64,000 nt of DNA, from positions 496,001 through 560,000 of the forward strand of contig CP064972.1 in NCBI GenBank assembly GCA_016699405.1, read 5' to 3'. This document shows, one piece after another, positions 1-9,013 of the stretch. The first letter of the stretch is position 1. Each line of letters starts with the position of its first letter. The translations under genes were made by a program, and so were the position numbers. The notes beneath the pieces are model-generated. The model saw only the letters and a program-made list of their open reading frames with translations. It was not told where the DNA came from and did not search any database. The stretch comes from Holophagales bacterium. Lineage in GTDB: Bacteria > Acidobacteriota > Thermoanaerobaculia > Multivoradales > JAGPDF01.

Positions 1-893
<893 letters not shown>

Positions 894-960
894 GGGCTCT
901 CCTTGAAACGGGGGGCGCGGCCCGGGAGGAGGACCGCGCCCCGTTCTTCCCGCCGACCCC

Positions 961-1737
961 TCAGGTGCCGGTGACGAGCCCGCCGTCGACCGACAGCACC
1001 GCACCGTGCACGAACGAGGCGGCGTCGGAAGCGAGCCAGAGGTAGCTCTCGGCGAGCTCCTCGGGCTTGCCGATCCGCCCGATCGGCGTGTGGGCGATCA
1101 TCCCGTCGAGGACCTTCTGCGGCATCGCCGCCAGGATCTCGGTGGCGACGAAGCCCGGCGCGACGGCGTTGACCCGGATGCCGAACTTGCCGAGCTCGCG
1201 CGCCCAGGTCTTCGTCATCGTGATGACCGCGCTCTTGGTGGCCGCGTAGTTCGTCTGCCCGAAGTTGCCGTACAGGCCGACCACCGACGAGGCGTTGAGG
1301 ATCACGCCGCCGCCGCCGCGGATCATGTGCGGCACCACCGTGCGGGCGCAGAGGAAGACGCCCTTGAAGTTCACGGCGATGACCGCGTCGAAGGCGGCGT
1401 CCTCCATCATCGACGCCACCTCGCCGTCCTTCCACTTCACCAGCTGGGCGTCCCGCACGATGCCGGCGTTGTTGACCAGCACGTCGACGCGCCCCCAACG
1501 GTCGATGACCGCCGCCGTCGCCGCCTCGACGCTCTCGCGCCGGGCGACGTCGACCTGCCGCACGTCGGCCTGGCCGCCGAGGCCTTCGAGCTCCTCGGCG
1601 AGATCCGGCGCCGGACTGACGTCCCACGCCGAGACCCGGCAACCCTCCTTCGCGAAACGTCGGGCGACGGCGCGGCCGATGCCGGCCGCCGCTCCGGTGA
1701 CGACGACGATCTTCCCTGCGAGTCCGGTGTCGATCAT
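961..1737 (-). CDS. SDR-family 3-oxoacyl-ACP reductase-like (FabG-type)
   Basis: A 258-residue short-chain dehydrogenase/reductase, normal length for the classical SDR family. The cofactor-binding glycine motif TGAAAGIG is near residue 14, followed by NNAG near residue 91, the catalytic Ser in NASSVVG and the YAATK Tyr/Lys pair. The C-terminal LSVDGG motif is typical of FabG-like enzymes, which reduce 3-oxoacyl thioesters with NAD(P)H in the cytoplasm. The start is 4 bases after the receptor stop, so the two are co-transcribed. Placed beside a KAS III homologue, it would reduce a beta-keto product or act in degradation of the receptor's ligand; the substrate cannot be told from sequence. FabG family membership is secure, housekeeping FabG function is not. 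Confidence 0.9.
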   Translation of the reverse strand: MIDTGLAGKIVVVTGAAAGIGRAVARRFAKEGCRVSAWDVSPAPDLAEELEGLGGQADVRQVDVARRESVEAATAAVIDRWGRVDVLVNNAGIVRDAQLVKWKDGEVASMMEDAAFDAVIAVNFKGVFLCARTVVPHMIRGGGGVILNASSVVGLYGNFGQTNYAATKSAVITMTKTWARELGKFGIRVNAVAPGFVATEILAAMPQKVLDGMIAHTPIGRIGKPEELAESYLWLASDAASFVHGAVLSVDGGLVTGT

Positions 1738-1741
1738 GGTC

Positions 1742-4042
1742 TTAGAAGAAGCGGTACTCGACCGTGGCGAGCACGGTGCGCGGCGCGCCGTAAGAGCCCT
1801 GGACGATCCCGAAGTTCGGCAGGTTGTAGCCGTTGGTCAGGTACTCCTCGTCGGTGAGGTTCTTGCCCGCGACGCCGAAGCGCCACTTGCCGTTGGGCGA
1901 GAGCCAGCCGATCCACGCCTCGACCGTGCCGTACGCCTCCTGCATCAACGGCAGCAGCGGCGTGCCCGGACGGCCCGGGTACTGCCCGCCCTCGTTGGTC
2001 AGCGTCGAGTCGTCGCGATAGGCGTAGGCGACGCTGCCGGAGAGCAGCCCGCCGAAGAGCGGGAAGCGGCCGTCGAGGTGAACCGCGCCGGTGACCTTCG
2101 GAGCGTTGGTGATCACCTGCGTGTCGACGAAGCCGTCGTGGTTCTCGTCGAGGAAGCTGTCCGGCTTGGCATCGAGGTAGCTGAGGTTGCCGCCCATGCC
2201 GAACCAGGAATCGGTGTTGACGGTGAACTCGAGCTCGGCGCCCTTGAGGGTCGCGTTGCCGGCGTTGAGGAAGTTGCCGAAGAAGGCGTCGTTGACGCCG
2301 TCACCGTTCGAGTCGTAGGAGGTGAAGGTGCTGACCTGGACGTCCTTGTACTTGCCGTAGAAGACGGCGGTGTTGAGCACCAGCTTGCCGTCGGCGAAGG
2401 TCGACTTCATGCCCACCTCGCCCATGTCGAGGATCTCGTCGTCGAACGGCTCGCCCGACTTCGGGAAGAGGTTCGACTGGGCGCGCACGTTGTAGCCGCC
2501 GCTCTTGAAGCCGCGCGACACGCTGGCGTAACCCATCATGTCCTTCGAGAAGGCGTAGTTGAGACCGAACTTCGGCGCCACGGAGTCGAAGGTCTTGCTC
2601 TTGTCGAAGTCGGCGTAGACGGCGTTGTTGACCGTGTTGAAGGCGTTGGTGTGCTTCTTCTCCTGGGTCGCACGCAGCCCGAAGTCGAAGGTCAGGCGGT
2701 CGGTGAGCTTGTAGGAGCCGTCGCCGAAGAGCGCCATCGAGTCGGTGATCGTGTCGCCGTCGGTGACCGAGAGGATCGAGTTGACGAAGATCGTCCGCAC
2801 CAGACCGCCGGCCTTGCCGTGGAAGTAGTAGGCCCCGAAGACGCCGGAGAACTTGTTGCCGCCGTCGTAGACCATCTGCAGCTCTTCGGAGGTCTGCTCG
2901 TCGAAGTAGGTCGACACGGCGTCGGCGATCTTGGCCGGCGTGGTGTCGAAGTCGATGTTGTTCTTCGAGTCGGACTCGCGGTAGGCGGTGATCGACTTGA
3001 AGGTCCAACCGTCGTTGATCTTCCACGAGAGGTTCGCCGAGTAGCCGCTGCTCGTCGTGCCGTTGAGCGGCTCGAGACCGCTGCGCGTGTCGAAGTGGTT
3101 CTTCTCCGGCGGGCAGGCCGCGCCGAGGAAGAGGACGCAGTACGGGTTGGCCTGCAGGCGGGTGAGGCCCTTCGGACCCGAGGTGTCCTTGGTATGGTCG
3201 TAGCTCAGCCGCAGCTTGACGTTGTCGTTCGGCAGCCAGTCGAGGCCGAAGCGGTACGCCTGCGTGTCCTTGTCCGAGACTTCCTTGCCGGTGTAGAGGT
3301 TCTTGCCGTAGCCGTCGTGCTGAAGCGAGGCGAAGGCGAACTTGGCGCGCAGCTTGCCGTCGGCAAAACCGCTGCCGAACATCGCCTTGATGTCCTGGTT
3401 GCCGAAGCTGCCCCCGGTGAAAGAGATCTGCCCGGCCGGGCTGACGCCGATGTCGCTGCTCACGTACTTGATCGCGCCGCCGATCGTGTTCTTGCCGTAC
3501 AGCGTCCCCTGCGGGCCACGCAGCACCTCGATGCGGCCGACGTCGTAGACGTCGAGCAGGGCGCCCTGCGGGCGGGCGATGTAGACGTCGTCGAGGTAGA
3601 GGCCGACGCCGGGGTCGACGCCCCAGAGCGGGTCGGCCTGGCCGACACCGCGCAGGAAGGCGGTGAGCGTCGTCGACTGGTTGCGGCCGGAGTAGAGCGA
3701 GAGGTTCGGCACCGAGCTCTGGATCTCCGAGATGTCCGACGCCGCGGCGTCCTCGAGCTTTTCGACCGGCAGCACGGAGATCGCCACCGGGACCTCCTGG
3801 ACGTTCTCTTCGCGTTTGCGGGCGGTGACGACGATCTCCTCGGTGTACTCGGAGAGCTTCTTCTCGTCGGCGTTCTGGTCCTTCTTCTCCTCTTGCTGGG
3901 CGGCAGGGGTCGCCGCCGGGGCGGCGTCCTGGGCCCAGACCGGGACGACCAGGCCGAGGGTCAGCAGGGCGACCCAGATCGGCCAGGCCTCACGGCGGTT
4001 GCGGGGGGTGCCGACGGGCGGCATCGGGGCGGGGTGTCTCAT
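1742..4042 (-). CDS. TonB-dependent outer-membrane receptor
   Basis: A 766-residue receptor with an N-terminal signal peptide (hydrophobic WVALLTLGLVVPVWA), a Gln/Glu/Lys-rich linker, a TonB-box-like stretch EEIVVTARKREENVQ near residue 67, a plug domain (about 80-190, with RGVGQ and IEVLRGPQGTLYGKN) and a beta-barrel ending in an aromatic EYRFF, as expected for BamA recognition. It lacks the carboxypeptidase-like N-terminal domain of the Oar receptor at 16.7-19.7 kb; it resembles the receptors of proteobacteria that take up aromatic, terpenoid or lipid-like compounds. Its ATG overlaps the stop of the TetR gene by the tetranucleotide ATGA (4039-4042), implying translational coupling. Role: TonB-powered import of an unknown ligand across the outer membrane. 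Confidence 0.93.
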   Translation of the reverse strand: MRHPAPMPPVGTPRNRREAWPIWVALLTLGLVVPVWAQDAAPAATPAAQQEEKKDQNADEKKLSEYTEEIVVTARKREENVQEVPVAISVLPVEKLEDAAASDISEIQSSVPNLSLYSGRNQSTTLTAFLRGVGQADPLWGVDPGVGLYLDDVYIARPQGALLDVYDVGRIEVLRGPQGTLYGKNTIGGAIKYVSSDIGVSPAGQISFTGGSFGNQDIKAMFGSGFADGKLRAKFAFASLQHDGYGKNLYTGKEVSDKDTQAYRFGLDWLPNDNVKLRLSYDHTKDTSGPKGLTRLQANPYCVLFLGAACPPEKNHFDTRSGLEPLNGTTSSGYSANLSWKINDGWTFKSITAYRESDSKNNIDFDTTPAKIADAVSTYFDEQTSEELQMVYDGGNKFSGVFGAYYFHGKAGGLVRTIFVNSILSVTDGDTITDSMALFGDGSYKLTDRLTFDFGLRATQEKKHTNAFNTVNNAVYADFDKSKTFDSVAPKFGLNYAFSKDMMGYASVSRGFKSGGYNVRAQSNLFPKSGEPFDDEILDMGEVGMKSTFADGKLVLNTAVFYGKYKDVQVSTFTSYDSNGDGVNDAFFGNFLNAGNATLKGAELEFTVNTDSWFGMGGNLSYLDAKPDSFLDENHDGFVDTQVITNAPKVTGAVHLDGRFPLFGGLLSGSVAYAYRDDSTLTNEGGQYPGRPGTPLLPLMQEAYGTVEAWIGWLSPNGKWRFGVAGKNLTDEEYLTNGYNLPNFGIVQGSYGAPRTVLATVEYRFF

Positions 4043-4761
4043 GCCTCTTCTCCTCTCTCAGGCGAAGGTGTTGCAACGAGCGCGGCTTCGGCCGCGCTCT
4101 CAAGGGCTTTCGTCGAACCGATCGGTGCCCCGCCGAGCTCGCCGCGGGGAAGCAGGCCGTTGCGCAGCAGGCGGATGAACTCCTCGGTCGCCTGGCGCGG
4201 CGTCATCCCGAGATGCATCCCGACACCGAAACAGCGCTCGACGGTGAAGTAGTAGAAGAACCATCGGGTGGCGACCATCACGGCGGTCATCGGGTCGACG
4301 TCGCCGAACTCGCCGGCGGCGACCCGGCGTTCGAAGCCGGGCCCGTAGCTGCGGGCGAACCGGTCGGCCATCCCTTCGTAGAAGGTGCGGATGTGCTGGC
4401 CGCGGAACTCGATGACGTCGACGTAGATCAGCAGGATGTGCGCCGCGTTGTCGGCGACCAGCTCTTCGATCGCCTCGGCCATCTGCTCGAGGTCGTCCGG
4501 GAAGCGCGCCGCCTGGAAGATCTTGTTGAGCCTCAGCTCGGGATCGACCAGGCGCTCCCAGTAGCGGTCGATCAGCCGCTGGTAGATCTCGTCCTTGCTC
4601 GAGAAGTGGTGGTAGATGTTGCCGACGGAGAGCCCGGCCCGCTCGGCGATCTCACGCAGCGAGGTGGCGCGGAACCCCTGGGTCGAGAACAGCTCGAGCC
4701 CGGCCGCGAGGATCGCCGCCACCGAAGCATCGGACCGTTCCTGCTGACTTCGCCGCGCCAC
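4039..4761 (-). CDS. TetR-family transcriptional regulator
   Basis: A 240-residue regulator starting at GTG (4761), chosen because GGAGG lies 7 bases upstream; the open frame extends further but that extension has no TetR similarity. The N-terminal helix-turn-helix is canonical (ILAAGLELFSTQGFRATSLREIA...GLSVGNIYHHFSSKDEIY, residues about 12-60); the C-terminal ligand-binding domain is divergent. The gene leads an operon with the TonB receptor, SDR and KAS III genes, and its stop overlaps the receptor start. An 18-bp palindrome 23 bases upstream (4784-4801) is a good candidate for its own operator, so it is likely an autoregulated, ligand-relieved repressor sensing the imported compound or its acyl-CoA. 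The ligand is unknown. Confidence 0.9.
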   Translation of the reverse strand: MARRSQQERSDASVAAILAAGLELFSTQGFRATSLREIAERAGLSVGNIYHHFSSKDEIYQRLIDRYWERLVDPELRLNKIFQAARFPDDLEQMAEAIEELVADNAAHILLIYVDVIEFRGQHIRTFYEGMADRFARSYGPGFERRVAAGEFGDVDPMTAVMVATRWFFYYFTVERCFGVGMHLGMTPRQATEEFIRLLRNGLLPRGELGGAPIGSTKALESAAEAALVATPSPERGEEA

Positions 4762-4783
4762 CGCCCCCTCCGGACAAAAGCAA

Positions 4784-4801
4784 ACCGAACGCTCGCTCGG
4801 T
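4784..4801 (-). promoter_or_regulatory. Candidate TetR operator
   Basis: An 18-bp near-perfect inverted repeat, ACCGAGCG-AG-CGTTCGGT on the minus strand, with one mismatch between the 8-base arms. It sits just upstream of the TetR start codon at 4761 and of its Shine-Dalgarno sequence. Position and symmetry suit autoregulation; no experimental site is known here. Confidence 0.55.
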
Positions 4802-4891
4802 ATCTTGCGGCCACTCTTGGAGCGCAGCAAGCCGCGGTGCGGCAAAATCGGAGTCGATCCCAGGGACCCGGCGGGCGCCCGCCGCCCTCCC

Positions 4892-6313
4892 TCAGAGAAC
4901 GGCCGCGAAGAGGCGGGCGGTGCTCTGGGCGAAGCGGGACGGCAAGGAGAGGGCCCGGAGCCGGCGCGAGGTGACCCGGGTGGCGTGGTGGGCGTCGAGG
5001 AGCAACTGGTTGGCCACCTCGTCGGCGATCGACGCACCGTAGACGGCGACCACCGCTTCGAAGTTCAACCGGAAGCTGCGGTTGTCGAGGTTGGCCGAGC
5101 CGACGACGGTGAGCTCGCGATCGACCACCAGGAGCTTGGCGTGCAGCATCGACGGACGGAACTCCTGCACCGTCACCCCCGCAGCCAGAAGCTCGGCGTA
5201 GAACGAGCGCATCGCCGCCTGCACGAGACGGCTGTCGCCGCGACGGGGCACGAGGACGCGGACGTCGACGCCACGGTGTGCGGCCGAGCGGAGCGCGGTG
5301 AGGATCGACTCGTCGGGCACGAGGTACGGCGTGGCGAGCCAGACGCGTTCGTCGGCGCTCGCGATCGCCGAGAAGAGAAACTCGTGGATCGGGTAGACGT
5401 CGCGATCGGGACCGGAGCGCAGCACCTGGACACGAAACGACCCCTCGTCGGGCAGGTCGGGGAAGCAGGCGTCGGTCTCCGGCACGAGGCCGGTGGCGAA
5501 GTGCCAGTCTTCGAGGAACGTCCGCTGCAAGCCGGCGACAGCCCGGCCGGCGAGGCGGATCTGCGTGTCGCGCCATGGCGGCGCGACGGCCGCCCCGCGC
5601 CGTTCGCCGACGGTGTGGCAGTCGGCCACGTTCATCCCGCCGGTGAATCCGACCGCGCCGTCGCAGACCAGGATCTTGCGATGCGTGCGGAAGTTCACCA
5701 GGCGTGAGCGCACCAGCCCGAGCCCCATCGGGTTGAATCGCGCCACCTCGCCGCCGGCGTCGAGGATCGGCGCGAGGAACCGCCGCCGCGCACGCGGCGC
5801 GCCCACGGCGTCGAGAAGCAGCCGCACCGCGACGCCCTGGCGCGCCTTCTCCGCCAGCAGGTCGCGGATGCGCGTTCCGGTCTCGTCGGGCTCGAAGATG
5901 TAGCTCTCGAGGTGAACGTGCCCGACAGCGTCGGCGATCGACCGCTCCATCGCCGCGAAGGCGCTCACGCCGTCGTGGTAGAGCGCCAGCGAGCTCGCCG
6001 AGGCGAGCGGCGCCGCCGAGAGCCGCAGCGCCAGGCGCACCTGCCGCGAGACGTCGGGCGGGAGGTCGCCGAGACGCGCGGTCGCCGCCAATGATGCTTC
6101 GAGCCGCGCCGCACCGCCGCGGTAGCGCATGCGTTTGCGCTCGAGTCGCCGCGGACCGAGAAAGAAGTAGACGGCCACCCCCACTGCCGGGAGCAGCGCG
6201 AGGCCGAAGATCCAGGCCAGGGTCGACGCCGGCGGCCGCCGCTCGGAGACGATCCACGCCGAGAGCGCGATCACCCAGGCGGCCTCGACGACGGCGATCC
6301 AGGTCCAGAGCAC
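4892..6313 (-). CDS. cls: Cardiolipin synthase-like phospholipase D family protein
   Basis: A 473-residue protein with two N-terminal membrane segments (about 1-25 and 32-52, the second ending LPAVGVAVYFFLGPRR as in bacterial cardiolipin synthases) and two phospholipase D HKD motifs: HRKILVCDG followed by GFTGGMN, and HAKLLVVDRELTVVGSANLDNRS in the C-terminal half. These enzymes join two phosphatidylglycerol molecules to cardiolipin at the inner membrane. The length is typical of ClsA-type enzymes (about 480). The start is GTG at 6313 with no strong ribosome site. It lies alone between two operons and ends about 130 bases before the TetR start. Confidence 0.9.
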   Translation of the reverse strand: MLWTWIAVVEAAWVIALSAWIVSERRPPASTLAWIFGLALLPAVGVAVYFFLGPRRLERKRMRYRGGAARLEASLAATARLGDLPPDVSRQVRLALRLSAAPLASASSLALYHDGVSAFAAMERSIADAVGHVHLESYIFEPDETGTRIRDLLAEKARQGVAVRLLLDAVGAPRARRRFLAPILDAGGEVARFNPMGLGLVRSRLVNFRTHRKILVCDGAVGFTGGMNVADCHTVGERRGAAVAPPWRDTQIRLAGRAVAGLQRTFLEDWHFATGLVPETDACFPDLPDEGSFRVQVLRSGPDRDVYPIHEFLFSAIASADERVWLATPYLVPDESILTALRSAAHRGVDVRVLVPRRGDSRLVQAAMRSFYAELLAAGVTVQEFRPSMLHAKLLVVDRELTVVGSANLDNRSFRLNFEAVVAVYGASIADEVANQLLLDAHHATRVTSRRLRALSLPSRFAQSTARLFAAVL

Positions 6314-6450
6314 GATGGACTGAGCTTAGCCGCTCGCGAGCGACGGCTCGCGGCGCGACGTCGAGGAAAGGGAAGAACCCCTGCCGTGCCGCCCACCCAC
6401 CCGGGCCCCTCGCTCTCGCTCGGAGCGACGAGGAGGGGCACGCCTCCACC

Positions 6451-6504
6451 CCTCGTCGTCCCGACCAACGACCCGTTCGTCTACTCCTCGTCGTCCCGAC
6501 CAAC
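6451..6504. repeat. Two 19-bp direct repeats in an intergenic region
   Basis: The 19-mer CCTCGTCGTCCCGACCAAC occurs at 6451-6469 and exactly again at 6486-6504, offset 35 bases, in the 260-base gap between the GH94 stop and the phospholipase D start. A G-rich/C-rich inverted repeat (about 6520-6549) beside it could be the end of the long glucan operon, but it has no U-tract. No gene is visible in the gap. Confidence 0.6.
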
Positions 6505-6574
6505 AGAAGGGACCTGGGCGGGGGGGCGCCGCAAGGACCGGATCCCCCCTGTCGACCGGCGCTCGCGTCACCCT

Positions 6575-8989
6575 TCAGGCGAAACCGACGGCGATCCGAT
6601 AGGTGGCTCCCGGCTCGACCGCGGTGAGCAGCGCCTCGGGAAGCCGCCGGCCGTCCATCGTCGCGACGACCGCCCCCGGGGCGAGGTCGGCACGGCGCTC
6701 GATTTCGATCTCGAGCGTCGCGCCGCGATAGGGACGACGCATCCGCGCCCGGCTCCACGACGGTGGCAGGCAGGGATCGAAGCGCAGCCCCTCCCAGGTC
6801 GGTCGCACGCCGAGCACCCACTCTGAGACGATGCGCGGCAACCAGGCGGCGGACCCGGTGTACCAGGTCCAGCCGGCGCGGCCGTGATACGGCGAATCGG
6901 GGCCGTCGACGTTGCCCGGCAGCACGTACGGCTCGGCCCAGTAGCTCTCCGGGTCCTTGAGCGCCGGGTTGATGGCGACGAGCAGCGCGTCGACCAACGC
7001 GGCGTCCTTCGCCTTCGCCGCCGCGGCGATCGCCCAGGTCGCCGCATGCGTGTAGACGCCGCCGTTCTCGCGCAATCCCGGGGCGTACCGCGTGATGTAA
7101 CCGATCCGTTCGTCGGGCGTGTCGTAGGCCGGGGCGAGCAGCAGCGCGCCGGCGCGCGACACGAGATGGCGTTTGACCGCCGCGAGACTCGCGGTGGCAC
7201 GCTCGGCCGGGGCGAGATCGTTGAGGATCGCCCAGATCTGCGGATTGAGGAAGATGCGGCCGACGCGATTCTCCGCGCTGCCCACCCATTCGCCGTCGTC
7301 GCAGGTGCCACGGCGATACCAACCGCCGTCCCAACCATGGTCGTTGACCGCCGTGGCGAGCGCGGCGCGCCGGCTCTCGAGCTCGGCGGCGCGCTCGCCC
7401 TCGCCGCGGCGGCGGTAGAGCTCGGCCCAGTCGGCGCAGAGGCCGGCGAGGAAGATCGCCAGCCAGATCGATTCGCCCTTCTCCTCGAGGCCCATCGCCG
7501 AGAGCCCGTCGTTCCAGTCGCCGGCACCGATGTACGGGATGCCGCGCGGCGAGGTGCGCGTGAAGACCCGCGCGAAGGCTCGGCGAACGTGTTCGACGAT
7601 CGGCGCCGGACCTTCGTCGAGGAACGGCGCGACGTCGTCGAGCACCGAGAGGTCGCCGGTCTCCTTCACGTAGTTGGCCACCACGAAGCCGAGCCAGAGC
7701 AGGTCGTCGGTCATCCGTGTGACGTGCCCCTGCTCGGTGAGCGGATGCCACCAGTGGACGACCGAGCCGTCGCCGAACTGGTGTGCCGCGTGCAGACGGA
7801 TCTGCTCGCGACAGCGCTCCGGCTCGACGGTGAGCCAGATCTGCGAATCCTGGAGCTGGTCGCGGAAGCCGTAGGCGCCGCTTTGCTGGTAGTAGCCGGC
7901 GCGCCCCCAGAGCCGCGCCCCGATCGCCTGGTAGCGCAGCCAGTCGTTGGCGAGCAGGTCGAGCGTCGGCTCCGGCGTCTCGAGGCGATGCGCGGCGAGT
8001 CGATCGCTCCACCCGCTCCGGACCGTCGCCAGAGAGCGGTCCATCGCTGCCGGGTCGGCCCACGAGGCGGCGAGCGCCAGCGCCTCCTCGCGTTCGCCGG
8101 CGGTGGCAAGCACGAAGCCGCCATCGACGCTGCCGTGCGGCGCGAGAGCGAGCTCGCAGGCGAACGCGGCGACCGGATCGTGGTGCCGCCCGAAGCGCTG
8201 CCCCCACGACACGCCGGTGAGCGCCGCCGGCCGCACCCAGTCGCCGGCACGGCCGAGGAAGGCCGCCTTGTCGCCGGTCGCGGCAGCCACCGGTTGCGCG
8301 GCAGCGAAGGCGCTCCAGTAGGGGAAGCTGGTGTTCCAGTGCCCCCACCGCTTGGAACCGACGTCCCACATGTGACTGCCGGCGACGATCGCTCGCCGCA
8401 CCACGTGATAGCCCGTCTCGAGAAAGAGCTTCTGGAACTCGCGGCGCGGTGCCGGCGAGGTGCCGCAGTTCCACTCGAGGAACGGCACCAGCTCGAGTCG
8501 ACGCGCCCGCCCGGAGCGGTCGGAGAGGCGCACCCGCCAGAGCTCGACGGCGGCTTCGGCGTCGACGAAGAGGGTCCACTCCGCGACGACGCCGTGACGC
8601 TCGCTCTCGAAGGTGGTGTAGCCGAGACCGTGGCGGCAGGCGAAGCGGTCGTAGCGGGCGCCGCACGGCGCCGGAGCGAGCGACCAGACCTCTCCGCTGT
8701 CGGCGTCGCGCAGGTAGAGGAAGCGCCCCGACCGGTCGTCGGCGAGCTCCTGCTGCCAGCGAACGATCGCACCGAGCTGCGAGTTGTCGATCCACGAGAA
8801 GCCGCAGCCGTTCTGCGACACGGCGAGCCCGACGCGCGGATTGGCGATGAGGTTGATCCAGGGCCGAGGCGTCCGCGGATCGACGATCACGTACTCACGC
8901 CGCTCCGGGTCGAAGCGGCCGTAGGCGTTGGCGAGGCTCTCGCCGTCACGCGGCGCGGCAGGTGAGGCCTGAAGGGCATGGGGGAACAT
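6575..8989 (-). CDS. GH94 family glycoside phosphorylase
   Basis: About 804 residues, no signal peptide, so cytoplasmic. The start is ATG 8989 (an adjacent GTG at 8992 is possible) after GGGAG. It opens with YGRFDPERREYVIVDPRTP and has QSGAYGFRDQLQDSQ and HWWHPLTEQG, all GH94 signatures; the catalytic Asp is in GAGDWNDGLS, where the acid of this inverting family lies. GH94 enzymes phosphorolyse beta-glucosides to alpha-glucose 1-phosphate. The N-terminal region resembles the GH94 part of cyclic beta-1,2-glucan synthases and the 1,2-beta-oligoglucan phosphorylases as well as cellobiose-type enzymes; length is that of cellobiose-type members. It is the last gene of the LacI-led operon, 24 bases after the glycosidase stop, and would process oligosaccharides brought in by the ABC importer. 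Exact linkage cannot be fixed by eye. Confidence 0.88.
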   Translation of the reverse strand: MFPHALQASPAAPRDGESLANAYGRFDPERREYVIVDPRTPRPWINLIANPRVGLAVSQNGCGFSWIDNSQLGAIVRWQQELADDRSGRFLYLRDADSGEVWSLAPAPCGARYDRFACRHGLGYTTFESERHGVVAEWTLFVDAEAAVELWRVRLSDRSGRARRLELVPFLEWNCGTSPAPRREFQKLFLETGYHVVRRAIVAGSHMWDVGSKRWGHWNTSFPYWSAFAAAQPVAAATGDKAAFLGRAGDWVRPAALTGVSWGQRFGRHHDPVAAFACELALAPHGSVDGGFVLATAGEREEALALAASWADPAAMDRSLATVRSGWSDRLAAHRLETPEPTLDLLANDWLRYQAIGARLWGRAGYYQQSGAYGFRDQLQDSQIWLTVEPERCREQIRLHAAHQFGDGSVVHWWHPLTEQGHVTRMTDDLLWLGFVVANYVKETGDLSVLDDVAPFLDEGPAPIVEHVRRAFARVFTRTSPRGIPYIGAGDWNDGLSAMGLEEKGESIWLAIFLAGLCADWAELYRRRGEGERAAELESRRAALATAVNDHGWDGGWYRRGTCDDGEWVGSAENRVGRIFLNPQIWAILNDLAPAERATASLAAVKRHLVSRAGALLLAPAYDTPDERIGYITRYAPGLRENGGVYTHAATWAIAAAAKAKDAALVDALLVAINPALKDPESYWAEPYVLPGNVDGPDSPYHGRAGWTWYTGSAAWLPRIVSEWVLGVRPTWEGLRFDPCLPPSWSRARMRRPYRGATLEIEIERRADLAPGAVVATMDGRRLPEALLTAVEPGATYRIAVGFA

Positions 8990-9013
8990 CACGTGACTCT
9001 CCCTCGAAAGACA

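Noticed and set aside
1265..4252. Plus-strand open frame of nearly 1,000 codons over the TonB receptor
   Set aside because: Antisense mirror of the receptor gene; low-complexity Val/Arg/Glu composition and no ribosome site.
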